From: Singulisphaera sp045290345 | Lineage (GTDB): Bacteria > Planctomycetota > Planctomycetia > Isosphaerales > Isosphaeraceae | Length of the DNA: 64,000 bases | NCBI RefSeq assembly: GCF_045290345.1 | Contig: NZ_CP155447.1 | Location: 9,424,001 to 9,488,000, forward strand | Direction: 5' to 3' | Shown here: in pieces, positions 26,590 through 35,231 of the stretch | How positions within the stretch are numbered: the first letter of the stretch is position 1 | Layout of the letters: every line of letters begins with the position of its first letter | The notes under the pieces: generated by a model | What the model was told of the DNA's origin: nothing | What the model saw: only the letters and a program-made list of their open reading frames with translations | Database searches by the model: none | Position numbers and translations under genes: made by a program

Positions 26590-27042
26590 TTGCCCACTTT
26601 GGGGGCGACCCACCTTCGTTCTCTGCCCACAATATTCGGCGGCACCTGTGCAACGACCGCAGTTTGTCCGTCGACGAAGCGCAATATTCTCGCAAATTAC
26701 TATACCGACCGGAGGGTGAGCCGCGTTGAATTCGGACATCGAATGCCTCACGCGCTGGCGAAGTTCAGCTGGAGCAGGCCAACTACACAACCCTTTAGCT
26801 TGCTCGTGCCGGCTCTGCATTCTCGATACCACCAAGCAGCGGCGCTGAATCGTTGCAGGAAGGTATGCCAGGCCGACCAGAACAGCATGGGGTCAGCCAT
26901 CGGGGCATCTCCGTTCGGCACCGGACGCAATTACACCTAATAATTACGCCATCCAACCATCGTTTACATCAACATCGTTCCACTAAACCGCTGCAAATGA
27001 CGCCTATCCGGGATTCCACTGATATTAGGAGGGGACGGCCCA
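26590..27042. other. Gap holding one copy of a diverged dispersed repeat
   Basis: No complete gene is recognised. About 26850-26925 resembles 29725-29798 (shared GCCAG, AGAACAGC and CATCGGGGCATCTC). A strong ribosome site AGGAGGGG at about 27027-27034 belongs to the next gene. Confidence 0.4.
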
Positions 27043-27051
27043 CTGGAGCAA

Positions 27052-28446
27052 GTGAGGCTAGACCCTCCGGGCTTCTCGCGGTCTGTCCCCGTGGTGGGTG
27101 CACTGCAATTGCAGCGACTGCTACAACAATACAATCCGATCGACCAGGTTCGGAGGCTCTTCCACATGGGCGAGCAGGAAAGCGGCGAAGGAGACGGGCT
27201 TCGCGTTCTGATCGTCAGCGAGAATGCGTCGACGAAGTTCGGTGGGGAGGCGATCCTCCCTTGGCATTACTTCCGAATCCTCAGAAGTCGCGGGATCGAG
27301 GCGTGGCTCGTGGTCCACTCGCGGACGCGGGACGAGCTCGTCGGACTGTTGCCTGATGAGGCGGGCCGGATGTACTTCATGCCCGATTCGACGTTCAACA
27401 AACTCGCGTGCAAGCTCAGCCGGTACATCCCCGACCAGCTCTCGAACTTTACGTTCGGCTACGCTAGCCGCCTGAGTACCCAGTGGACCGCTCGAAAGCT
27501 CGTGCGGAGGCTCGTAACTGAAAAGCGGGTCGACGTCGTTCACCAACCGATCCCAGTCTCGCCGCGTGAAACGTCGCTCATGTACAACATGGGGGCACCG
27601 GTCGTGATCGGCCCGATGAACGGTAATATGTCGTTTCCGCCGGCCTTTACTAAGAAGGTTGTCGGCCCACTCATGGCTGTCGGACGGTACGTTTCGAACT
27701 CCCTCCACCACTTCATGCCCGGCAAGCTCAGAGCCTCGGCACTCCTCGTGGCCAACGAGCGGACCCGGCAAGGGCTCCCTCCTGGCGTTCAAGGGGAAGT
27801 CATCACACTGGTTGAAAACGGCGTCGATCTTGGCGTATGGTCACCCTATGACCGCATCGACGACCCGGACAGACCAACCAAGTTCATCTTCCTTGGCCGG
27901 CTCGTTGACTGGAAGGCGATCGACCTGCTGCTCGAGGCGTTTGCCCGGGTCAATACCGACGTGAGGCCGAGACTCGAGATCTTGGGCGACGGGACATTGC
28001 GCGAGACATTAGAAGCGCAGACCGACCGGCTCAGGCTCAGCGATCGCGTTGTGTTTTCCGGCTGGCAGCCCCAGGTCGAGTGTGCCCGTCGGCTCCGCGA
28101 CGCGGACGTCCTTGTGTTGCCCAGCCTCTACGAGTGCGGGGGAGCCGTCGTCCTGGAAGCAATGGCATGTGGGATTCCTGTCGTTTCCACGGCCTGGGGC
28201 GGCCCGATCGACTACCTCGATGAGACCTGTGGCATCCTCGTTCCCCCCGATTCTCCCGACGCAGTGATCTCGGGGCTCGCTGAGGCAATGACTCGCCTTT
28301 CGTCCGACTCCGGCCTTCGTAAACGGCTCGGCCGAGCCGGACGCGGAAGGGTCGAGCGTGCGTTCGACTGGGAACACAAGGTCGACCTGATACTCGACGT
28401 TTACCGGCGTGTTGCTGCTCCTGATGGAACTCGGAACTCGGCTTGA
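27052..28446 (+). CDS. Glycosyltransferase family 4
   Basis: This GT-B transferase has 'VLIVSENASTKFGGEAILPW', 'VVHQPIPVSPRETSLMYNMG', 'KFIFLGRLVDWKAIDLLLEA' and the E-x7-E element 'LYECGGAVVLEAMACGIPVV'. The start is uncertain. GTG 27052 gives 464 residues and ATG 27166 gives 426, close to the first family motif. The AGGAGGGG at about 27027-27034 is best spaced for an in-frame CTG at 27043, so a non-ATG start near 27043-27052 is plausible. It is the last + strand gene of the island. Confidence 0.82.
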   Translation: MRLDPPGFSRSVPVVGALQLQRLLQQYNPIDQVRRLFHMGEQESGEGDGLRVLIVSENASTKFGGEAILPWHYFRILRSRGIEAWLVVHSRTRDELVGLLPDEAGRMYFMPDSTFNKLACKLSRYIPDQLSNFTFGYASRLSTQWTARKLVRRLVTEKRVDVVHQPIPVSPRETSLMYNMGAPVVIGPMNGNMSFPPAFTKKVVGPLMAVGRYVSNSLHHFMPGKLRASALLVANERTRQGLPPGVQGEVITLVENGVDLGVWSPYDRIDDPDRPTKFIFLGRLVDWKAIDLLLEAFARVNTDVRPRLEILGDGTLRETLEAQTDRLRLSDRVVFSGWQPQVECARRLRDADVLVLPSLYECGGAVVLEAMACGIPVVSTAWGGPIDYLDETCGILVPPDSPDAVISGLAEAMTRLSSDSGLRKRLGRAGRGRVERAFDWEHKVDLILDVYRRVAAPDGTRNSA

Positions 28447-28494
28447 GCGGCGGCTTAAACGGCCACCAGTTACACCTTGAGGATTTCGCGTTAC

Positions 28495-29385
28495 CTAGTC
28501 ACGGAGTCGGAGCCGGCGATATAGCCGTCCGCTAAGGTCGCGGAGCGGACCTGCATAGAGAGCGGGCTCGGTCCGTAACATGGCGAGACTCGCGTAATGG
28601 GCCGATGAGCGACGTGTCAGTTCGTTAGTATATTCACGGTCGTCAAGGTGATGGCGGAGCGGAGATATGAAATGGAGGCAGACCGAATCATCTCGGAAGT
28701 ACATGTTTCCCCTGGGGAAAGCGACCTGCTCAGGCGCGAAGTAGTGCGTCCGGCAACGCCCACCGAGGGCCGCCCAAGCCGTCTGCTCCATGACCCAAGC
28801 ATGGCGACGGAACTCCTCTCGACCGAGGAACCACTCGATGAAGTCGAGGTCGAATACTCCAGCATCGGCGTACATGAACCCGGCATTGACGAACTGGGGA
28901 AGTCTCAACCGGCCGTGCCGGAAGTGGCGGTTGAGGTAGCTAATCGAGTAAGCCGTCGTCGAATCCTTCATGAAGACAACATCTTCACCGCCGATCGGCC
29001 TACGATCGAAACCTTGGAACGGGCGGAGGAACAGAACGTCGCCGTCGCACTGGGCGAACGCTCCCGGGGAAAGCATGGCGGAGTCGATCAGCTTGAGGGC
29101 GAAGATGTGATTCTTGCGATAGAGCTGACAGTTCACCTTCCCTTGAAGTTTCGGACCGACCTGATCCTCGACCTCCTCTCGGGAAAGGATTTCGAGAGCA
29201 GGGATTGCCTCGTGCAGCCGCTCAATGTCCCGAGGCATGAGGCTACCGTCGTCGATGATCGTTTGTTGGAACGGGTCGCGACAAAAGCTGTGGAGTGAGC
29301 TCAGGCATCCGAGCGCTCGATCGACATCGCGATTACACAGAAGTGTATAGATTCGTAACGGGGTCGCGTTCGTCGGTTCCGACAT
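28495..29385 (-). CDS. Glycosyltransferase-like protein (GT-A fold)
   Basis: This 296-residue protein has 'RIYTLLCNRDVDRALGCLSS', 'IIDDGSLMPRDIERL' and a DxD-type segment 'AFAQCDGDVLFLRPFQGF', then 'VNAGFMYADAGVFDLDFIEW'. This arrangement resembles GT8-like and other nucleotide-diphospho-sugar transferases, but I cannot place it in a numbered family. AAGGA lies 8 bases before the ATG on the - strand. It is convergent with the GT4 gene on the + strand and separated from the next - strand gene by about 500 bases. Confidence 0.7.
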   Translation of the reverse strand: MSEPTNATPLRIYTLLCNRDVDRALGCLSSLHSFCRDPFQQTIIDDGSLMPRDIERLHEAIPALEILSREEVEDQVGPKLQGKVNCQLYRKNHIFALKLIDSAMLSPGAFAQCDGDVLFLRPFQGFDRRPIGGEDVVFMKDSTTAYSISYLNRHFRHGRLRLPQFVNAGFMYADAGVFDLDFIEWFLGREEFRRHAWVMEQTAWAALGGRCRTHYFAPEQVAFPRGNMYFRDDSVCLHFISPLRHHLDDREYTNELTRRSSAHYASLAMLRTEPALYAGPLRDLSGRLYRRLRLRD

Positions 29386-29893
29386 TATCAGGTCCTTGAA
29401 GCGAATTCCCTGGGCGAGTCCCCATCCTCAGGCGTGCTTCCGGCCAGTGACACGGTTGTCACGATCGTGCATAGCAGAATTCACTTAAGGTCGCCGCCAG
29501 CCGGATATGCCGATTGAATGCGAGAATCCACCGCACTCTCGACGGTGCAGGCACAAGTGACCGCCATAGAGAACTCGAAGATTTCTGCAATGCTCAGTTT
29601 CCGTTTTTTTCCGGTTCCCACCACAACCCTCCGGACTGCGAGTGGCAGCTCCGCACTCCCGACATCGCCAAGCGGTCGTCGGAACGCTGGATTCCCTGCG
29701 TCGGACGCAATTCGGCTCTCGAACTGAGCAAGGGGAACTGCCAGATCGTCTAGAACAGCGTAGTGTCGGTCATCGGGGCATCTCATTGCGGTGCCGAATT
29801 AAACGACATTAGACGCAATCATGACAACATTACGTTTCCGACATCTGATATGCTTTCACTCCTCAACATGTCGCACAACTTAAACACTACTGG
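29386..29893. other. Gap with the second copy of a dispersed repeat
   Basis: About 29725-29798 is similar to about 26850-26925. On the - strand both copies can be read as a start resembling DAPM(A/T)D..LF..(A/I)W, interrupted by a stop in this copy, which suggests the decayed 5' end of one mobile-element gene. No intact gene is seen. Confidence 0.4.
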
Positions 29894-30616
29894 CTAGGAC
29901 GATGGCTTAATACGATGTCTGCCCCGCAGTCCACGCACGTTCTCAGCAGCGTCGCGGAGCACAGGCACGCGGTCGAACCAGCGGGGTGAAAGGTCCGAGC
30001 GACTCGAACGTTGATACGCCAGCGATGGCGCGGAGAGCACCGTCTGGACGTCCGGATTCTGGCGGCGGAACCAACTGAAACCGCCGTCGAGCGCCATTGG
30101 CCCGCCCTCGGGCGATCCGGGGGGCCGCAATGTGATTGCCTCGAGATATCCCGGCAGGCGAGAAAGGACATTGCCGGAAATGGCATAACAGTGCGTCAAC
30201 ATGATGGGCAGGTCGGGGCTCCAGGGGACCAGACGAGGCGGCCCAGTAGTGATCGACTCGCTGTGGCCGAGGTAGGCGATACCCCAGGGGGACGATTCTA
30301 GCCAACCGGCGACCTCGGCCTGGCGATCGGAGAAATCGGGGGCGAATTCACAATCATCTTCCAGGACCAGCACGCGTTGATGGCCGGCGCTGCGAGCGAT
30401 ATTGAGGACGGCGAGGTGCGAGAGAAAACACCCGCGTGTCCCCGGAGTGGTGAAACCGACCGCTGTCTTCGGGTCGACCGCCGGGAACCAGGTCACCTTC
30501 GGGCCATCGGGGTCCCAGCCGACCAGGCGCAACGCGCCCCGCATCTGTTGTCGGCGGTCCTTACGGTGAGCGGCGTTGATGATCGTGATCGAATCGAACA
30601 GGTCGACCAGATCCAT
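29894..30616 (-). CDS. Glycosyltransferase family 25 (LPS-type)
   Basis: This 240-residue protein has the GT25 pattern: 'ITIINAAHRKDRRQQMRGAL' at the N-terminus, 'GTRGCFLSHLAVLNIA', then 'VLVLEDDCEFAPDF' with the acidic LEDD motif. Members transfer galactose or related sugars to lipooligosaccharide or protein. GAGG lies 8 bases before the ATG. It stands alone between the two export operons, so it may serve either. Confidence 0.83.
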   Translation of the reverse strand: MDLVDLFDSITIINAAHRKDRRQQMRGALRLVGWDPDGPKVTWFPAVDPKTAVGFTTPGTRGCFLSHLAVLNIARSAGHQRVLVLEDDCEFAPDFSDRQAEVAGWLESSPWGIAYLGHSESITTGPPRLVPWSPDLPIMLTHCYAISGNVLSRLPGYLEAITLRPPGSPEGGPMALDGGFSWFRRQNPDVQTVLSAPSLAYQRSSRSDLSPRWFDRVPVLRDAAENVRGLRGRHRIKPSS

Positions 30617-30798
30617 GGTTCATCCTCTTGTCTTTGGGTTACCTTCAGTGGAAATCCTTAACGCTAAGGAATAGGCCGGGAATAACTTCCCGGATTGCCG
30701 ACGGGAGGGCAGCTTCGCGAATTTTGGGTAGCCGGCGGCTCAGTCAATTACAAGAGCGTCCCGCGGGCCCGACCGTTGGCTCCCGAATCGCGGTGACT
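30617..30798. other. Short gap at the end of the ABC-export operon
   Basis: These 182 bases separate the Wzt stop from the GT25 start. No clear intrinsic terminator with a T-run was found. Confidence 0.3.
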
Positions 30799-32058
30799 CT
30801 ATTCCGCCCACGACCATTGTGCCGGCTCGTGATAAACCCCAAACTCGGTGCTCAAAACGGGATGGCTCACATGGAAATTCTTGCCGACCTGAGCGCAGTA
30901 GAGATGCTGGAACTTTGAGTCCCACACGAGAATCTGGATCGTGTAGACATCCGCGACAAGCTTCATCGCTGGGATTTGCAACTCGATCAAACCGCTTCCA
31001 GAGATCGTGCCTGTCGCGAATTGATCCATTGAGGTGTTGTAATTGCAGCAACTCACATTGTCAGACCGCACGATCCCGATACTAAAGATCGGCGAGTGCA
31101 AGAAGTTTTGAGCTTCGTAGCGCAGGCGGATTCGCATACTCTCGCCATACTCAAATACGGCGCGCGGCTCTCCGTCCTCCCCGAGGATCTCGCAGCCTTT
31201 GATGTGAATCGACCACTTCGACGGGTCGGAACCCACCAGCCCAGTGGCCCACGACGCCGTGTCCAGCTGTCCCTCCTGGTCATAGCGCCGGATCACCTCC
31301 TCGGGCGTGCCATCAAGTGAGAGACGACCTTCCGACAGATAGATTGCCCGCTCACACATCGCTTTAATTGCAAACATGTTGTGTGATACGAATAATAGGG
31401 TGCAGTTCTGCTCGAGCAGTCGCTTCGAAAAATCCATGCATTTCCTCTGGAAGGCGAGGTCGCCGACCGACAGCACTTCGTCGACCAGGAGGATATCGGG
31501 TTCCATATGGGCGGCGACTGCGAACGCCAGGCGTACATACATACCGCTGGAGTATCGCTTCACGGGCGTATCGATGAATCGGTCAATCTCGGCGAAGGCG
31601 ACGATCGCGTCGAACTTTTGTGCGATCTCTCGGCGACCCATGCCGATGATGGCCCCGTTGAGGAAGATGTTCTCGCGGCCGGTCAACTCTTGGTGGAAGC
31701 CAGTGCCGACCTCCAAGAGGCAGCCCAGCCGGCCAGCGATCCGGACGTGTCCGTCTGTTGGCGCCGTAATCCGGCTGAGGATCTTCAGAAGGGTCGATTT
31801 CCCCGCTCCGTTGCGGCCGACGATCCCGAGAGCTTCTCCCGGGCGGATCTCGAATGAGACGTCCTTGAGGGCCCAAAGTTCGTCCTCTAACGGATCGGAC
31901 GCTCCAGACCCATTTTTCCGGATGCGCCGGCTTAATCTTCGAAGGGGAGCCGCGACAGCCTCGCTCAAACTCTCTCTGAGTGACCCGTACGAGCCGCGCT
32001 GCCGAGAACCCAGGCGATATTGTTTCGATAAATTATCAACGGAAATGGCAGTGTTCAT
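30799..32058 (-). CDS. wzt: Polysaccharide ABC transporter ATP-binding protein with glycan-binding C-domain (Wzt)
   Basis: This 419-residue protein has an N-terminal ATPase domain: Walker A 'GRNGAGKST' (81-89), signature 'YSSGMYVRLAFA' (about 169-180) and Walker B 'DILLVDEVLSVGD' (188-200). A linker and C-terminal domain from about residue 270 are like the Wzt carbohydrate-binding module that recognises the modified end of the glycan chain ('GCEILGEDGEPRAVFEYGES', 'IFSIGIVRSDNVSCCNYNTS'). It pairs with the permease at 40070-40957, at the far end of the same operon. Such systems export a lipid-linked polymer finished in the cytoplasm, unlike the Wzy route in the neighbouring island. Confidence 0.92.
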   Translation of the reverse strand: MNTAISVDNLSKQYRLGSRQRGSYGSLRESLSEAVAAPLRRLSRRIRKNGSGASDPLEDELWALKDVSFEIRPGEALGIVGRNGAGKSTLLKILSRITAPTDGHVRIAGRLGCLLEVGTGFHQELTGRENIFLNGAIIGMGRREIAQKFDAIVAFAEIDRFIDTPVKRYSSGMYVRLAFAVAAHMEPDILLVDEVLSVGDLAFQRKCMDFSKRLLEQNCTLLFVSHNMFAIKAMCERAIYLSEGRLSLDGTPEEVIRRYDQEGQLDTASWATGLVGSDPSKWSIHIKGCEILGEDGEPRAVFEYGESMRIRLRYEAQNFLHSPIFSIGIVRSDNVSCCNYNTSMDQFATGTISGSGLIELQIPAMKLVADVYTIQILVWDSKFQHLYCAQVGKNFHVSHPVLSTEFGVYHEPAQWSWAE

Positions 32059-32074
32059 CTTGATTAAATCGCTC

Positions 32075-33115
32075 CTAATTTGTGAGTGGAGTGATGTGAT
32101 GACCAGGCTGTGAGAAGCGGATCGCTCGGACCTTACGAGCCAGTTTGATTACGGGTTGCAAGCCCGCGCAGGCCTTCGGTCCCAGTCGGAGCTTCCAGGC
32201 AATGCGGCTCCACTCCGTGTAATCACGGAGTTCCGCGTCAATCTCCAATGCGTACACGAGCAACTCTCGGCAACAAGAAAGATTGCCCGCATCGAACGCC
32301 CTGCGCGCCTCCCAAACCGTCGCGCTTGCCAGGGTGCGATCGGCCGAGGTTCTCAAGCGATCCGCGTCGTTGATGCGAACTGAATAATCATTGAAGATGC
32401 TGTCAAATGCGGCCTTCCGCTGCATCAACTCCGCCACGGGAGACTTGTACCAGTCCGTGCTCATGCTCGATGCGTGGCGGCGGTAACAGGCCTGTTCCCC
32501 ATCAAGCACGGCGATGTCCGCGTGTGCCGCAAATCGCATCCACATCTCCATATCGCCGGTGTGGGGCAGTTCTTTCAGGTAACCCCCTAGCCTTTTCTGC
32601 AGGCAGGTGCGGACGACGGCGGTCGGCGTGCAAACCAGGTTGTAGCCCGCGGCACAGAACGACTCCAGGACTTCGGCTCCGGTGTGGATTTTCCAAACAG
32701 CCGGATCTGAGGTGGCCTGTGGTTCAGGCGCCGGCCCATCTGACTCGAACTCGAGCCCTCGACCATAGACCATGCCGACCTCGGGATGGTCGTCCATCAC
32801 CCTGGCGGCGCGGGCCAAAGCTCCCGGCGTCAGTAGGTCGTCGGCGGACAACAAGAGCGTGTAGTCACCGCTTGCCCATGCAATCCCCTCGTTGTAAGTC
32901 GCGATGTGCCCCTGGTTCGTCGTATGGCGACGATACTCAACGCGTCGATCCTGTTCGACCAGTTCTCCGGCAACCTGGGGCGTATCGTCGGGCGAAGCGT
33001 CATCGAGGATGATCACCCGAACGTCGACGCCGGTTTGCTCGAGGACAGACTCGACGGACTGGCGGAGAAAGTGGCCATATTTATAGCATGGAATAAATAC
33101 GCTTACAGATGCCAT
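32075..33115 (-). CDS. Glycosyltransferase family 2
   Basis: The protein has 346 residues from ATG 33115, which has a GTGAG-type site upstream; ATG 33133 would add MESEIA. GT2 motifs are 'ASVSVFIPCYKYGHFLRQSV', 'VIILDDASPDDTP', 'DYTLLLSADDLLTPGAL' and 'CTPTAVVRTCLQKRLGGY'. It lies in the ABC-export operon between Wzt and the formyltransferase and probably builds that glycan. Confidence 0.87.
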   Translation of the reverse strand: MASVSVFIPCYKYGHFLRQSVESVLEQTGVDVRVIILDDASPDDTPQVAGELVEQDRRVEYRRHTTNQGHIATYNEGIAWASGDYTLLLSADDLLTPGALARAARVMDDHPEVGMVYGRGLEFESDGPAPEPQATSDPAVWKIHTGAEVLESFCAAGYNLVCTPTAVVRTCLQKRLGGYLKELPHTGDMEMWMRFAAHADIAVLDGEQACYRRHASSMSTDWYKSPVAELMQRKAAFDSIFNDYSVRINDADRLRTSADRTLASATVWEARRAFDAGNLSCCRELLVYALEIDAELRDYTEWSRIAWKLRLGPKACAGLQPVIKLARKVRAIRFSQPGHHITPLTN

Positions 33116-33178
33116 GGCGATCTCACTTTCCAATCGGATGGGTTCTTGGTGATGAAGCTGCGCGAGGTCCGTGGCGTT

Positions 33179-34183
33179 CTATCGGCTCACCGTGGTTTGT
33201 TCAGAGAGCAGGCGTTCGAGCCGTTCGATCCGCGCCAGCAGATCCGACGTGCGAAGCCCCAGAGTGCCGCGAACCGACGGAATGAGCTGTGCAGCGGATT
33301 CGCGTTCTCCGCTGTCTCGTTGGACGTCGTAGAGCCGCAACACACCGTCGCCCGCGAGGACATCAACAGTGCCGGTCTTCCGTGAGCTGGAAACGACGCG
33401 GCCCGGCACTCGCCCTTCATAGCAAAGGGGGTCGATAACGGCCTCGGCACGCCAGATCAGGAGGCGACGACCCTGGAAGTAGGTGAAGGCGCCTGGGAAC
33501 GGGGGGACGAGGGCCCGGACGAGCCTCTGGATTTCGGAAGCGGGACGCGACCAATCGATCTCGCCGTCCTCCGGGATCCTCGTGCAGCCATAGGTCGCCT
33601 TCCGTTCATCTTGGGAGGCACCCTCGTTGCCGTTCAGGTGAGCCCGGACGATCGCCGCGATCCGAGCGCGTTGGATCGAATTCAATCGATCGTACAGGGT
33701 GGCGACATCGTCGTCCTCGCGCACCTCGACGACTTCCTGATAGAGGATTTTGCCGGCGTCGAGGCCGGGGACCATCGTATGAATGGTGATGCCGACGTAG
33801 GGCTCGCCGTTGATGATCGCCCAGTTCACGTTGGCCCGGCCGCGATACTTCGGCAGTGGCGCATAGTGAACGTTGATGAATCGGCTCTTTTCCAGGAGCC
33901 GCACCGGCAAGATCCGCGCGTGCGAGGAGACGACGACGCAGTCGGGAGCCAGTTCGTCGATGTAACACTCCAGCGCGCCCAACCCGTCGTCCCGGAGGGC
34001 GGGCACCCCGAACTCGCGGGCGCGACGGATGGTCGCGTCCCGCTCGCCGTCCGCGTCCTCCGACGCGCGCACCAGGCCAACGACCTGAAATCCTTCGATC
34101 AGGGCCTCCAGGCAACTCAGGGCAGTCGGTCCCGCCCCCAGTTGGAGGACCCTTGGTTTCGTGTTGGCTTGCTCAGATGACAT
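33179..34183 (-). CDS. Sugar N-formyltransferase (Fmt/ArnA-like)
   Basis: This 334-residue protein follows the formyltransferase fold and has all three catalytic residues of the Fmt/ArnA family: Asn104 and His106 in 'FINVHYAPLPKYRG', and Asp142 in 'VPGLDAGKIL'. It uses N10-formyl-tetrahydrofolate to formylate an amine. Placed beside aminotransferases and glycosyltransferases, the likely substrate is an amino sugar on a nucleotide carrier rather than Met-tRNA. The C-terminal part ('FQGRRLLIWRAEAV') resembles the OB-like domain of Fmt. Its start overlaps the upstream uncharacterised gene by 11 bases. Confidence 0.85.
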   Translation of the reverse strand: MSSEQANTKPRVLQLGAGPTALSCLEALIEGFQVVGLVRASEDADGERDATIRRAREFGVPALRDDGLGALECYIDELAPDCVVVSSHARILPVRLLEKSRFINVHYAPLPKYRGRANVNWAIINGEPYVGITIHTMVPGLDAGKILYQEVVEVREDDDVATLYDRLNSIQRARIAAIVRAHLNGNEGASQDERKATYGCTRIPEDGEIDWSRPASEIQRLVRALVPPFPGAFTYFQGRRLLIWRAEAVIDPLCYEGRVPGRVVSSSRKTGTVDVLAGDGVLRLYDVQRDSGERESAAQLIPSVRGTLGLRTSDLLARIERLERLLSEQTTVSR

Positions 34184-35231
34184 CGAGATACTCCCACTCG
34201 GGATTTTCCTCGCCCTGTGTTTTCCGCCGGAGGACTTCGGCGACCTTCAGGCCTCCTGCCTGGAGGCGGACAATGGCTTCGGGCCCGATATCAGAGGGGA
34301 GGACGCCCATGTGGCCGAGCTTCGGCGCCTGCTCGGGCCAGTAGACGACACCAGCCCGATCGAGGGCATCGCGGTCGAGGTCTCCCCAGAACTGGGCGAC
34401 CACAACCCCGGGGAACCGCTCGGCGATCAGCCCTGCCTGGCGCGGGCCGATGACAGGCTGCCCACCGGGACGCTGGGCCACGACGATCGCGTCAACCTCT
34501 TCGCACGACACCTCGCCGCCGAGGTCGGCCACCGAATTCACTGAGGCTCCGGCGACGACGAGACCGCGGCGGATATACGACTCGAACGGGTTGTCGCAGA
34601 GGACGAGGATCCGGCTTCGATAGATCGAGACGCCGGCGTCGAGGAGGAGTTTCACGGCCATCATCCCGAGGTACGAGAACACGTCGACCTCCGGATGGCG
34701 TTCGTTCGTCCCGGCCACGGGGATCCCTCGTTCGCGACAGGCCGCGAGGTCGACGTCCGAGTCGCGAAATTCCCACGACTCGTACATGAGAGGGATCACG
34801 GCGGTCGGCTTCATGTGGCCGACCATTCGTCGGTCAATCGGCCTCACATGGCCGCTGTTGGTCAAGACATCGGCCCGCGCGATGATCTCCGAGGTCAGCT
34901 CGGTGATGACTTCCACAACCCCCGGCACCTTGGCCGCAAGGGCGACCGCGTTGGTCTGGTCGACCACGTCCCGGACCGTACCGTGGCGGGACGGCCGGGC
35001 GACTGCAAAGACCTTGCTCGCTTCGGCCATGGCCGCCAGGATTGGTGTCACGGCGTACGCGCCCGTCGCCGCCTCGGTCACAACGACGGCCCCGGAGAGG
35101 TCGAGCCGGCACCGCCTGACAGCCTGTCTCATCAGGTTGGCAAGCCGTCCGGGATTCAAGCCGGGAAGAGGCTGGTTCTTGGAGCCAGCCCGGTCCGTGG
35201 CGGATTCATGGGGTGAGAGCCTCAACGACAC
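34173..35231 (-). CDS. Uncharacterised protein in amino-sugar operon (Rossmann-like)
   Basis: This 352-residue protein is not recognised. The start is GTG at 35231, set by GAGGAGG ending 6 bases upstream; a TTG at 35237 abuts the same site and is unlikely. Visible features are 'LSGAVVVTEAATGAYAVTPI', 'SSRHGTVRDVVDQTN'-like text ('RPSRHGTVRDVVDQTNAVAL'), 'ADVLTNSGHVRPIDRRMVGH', 'AVIPLMYESWEFRDSDVDLA' and a second Rossmann-like opening 'SRILVLCDNPFESYIRRGLV'. The two-lobed layout recalls NAD-binding dehydrogenases, but no family is claimed. It overlaps both neighbours (aminotransferase upstream, formyltransferase downstream), so it probably works in the same amino-sugar pathway. Confidence 0.8.
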   Translation of the reverse strand: MSLRLSPHESATDRAGSKNQPLPGLNPGRLANLMRQAVRRCRLDLSGAVVVTEAATGAYAVTPILAAMAEASKVFAVARPSRHGTVRDVVDQTNAVALAAKVPGVVEVITELTSEIIARADVLTNSGHVRPIDRRMVGHMKPTAVIPLMYESWEFRDSDVDLAACRERGIPVAGTNERHPEVDVFSYLGMMAVKLLLDAGVSIYRSRILVLCDNPFESYIRRGLVVAGASVNSVADLGGEVSCEEVDAIVVAQRPGGQPVIGPRQAGLIAERFPGVVVAQFWGDLDRDALDRAGVVYWPEQAPKLGHMGVLPSDIGPEAIVRLQAGGLKVAEVLRRKTQGEENPEWEYLDVI

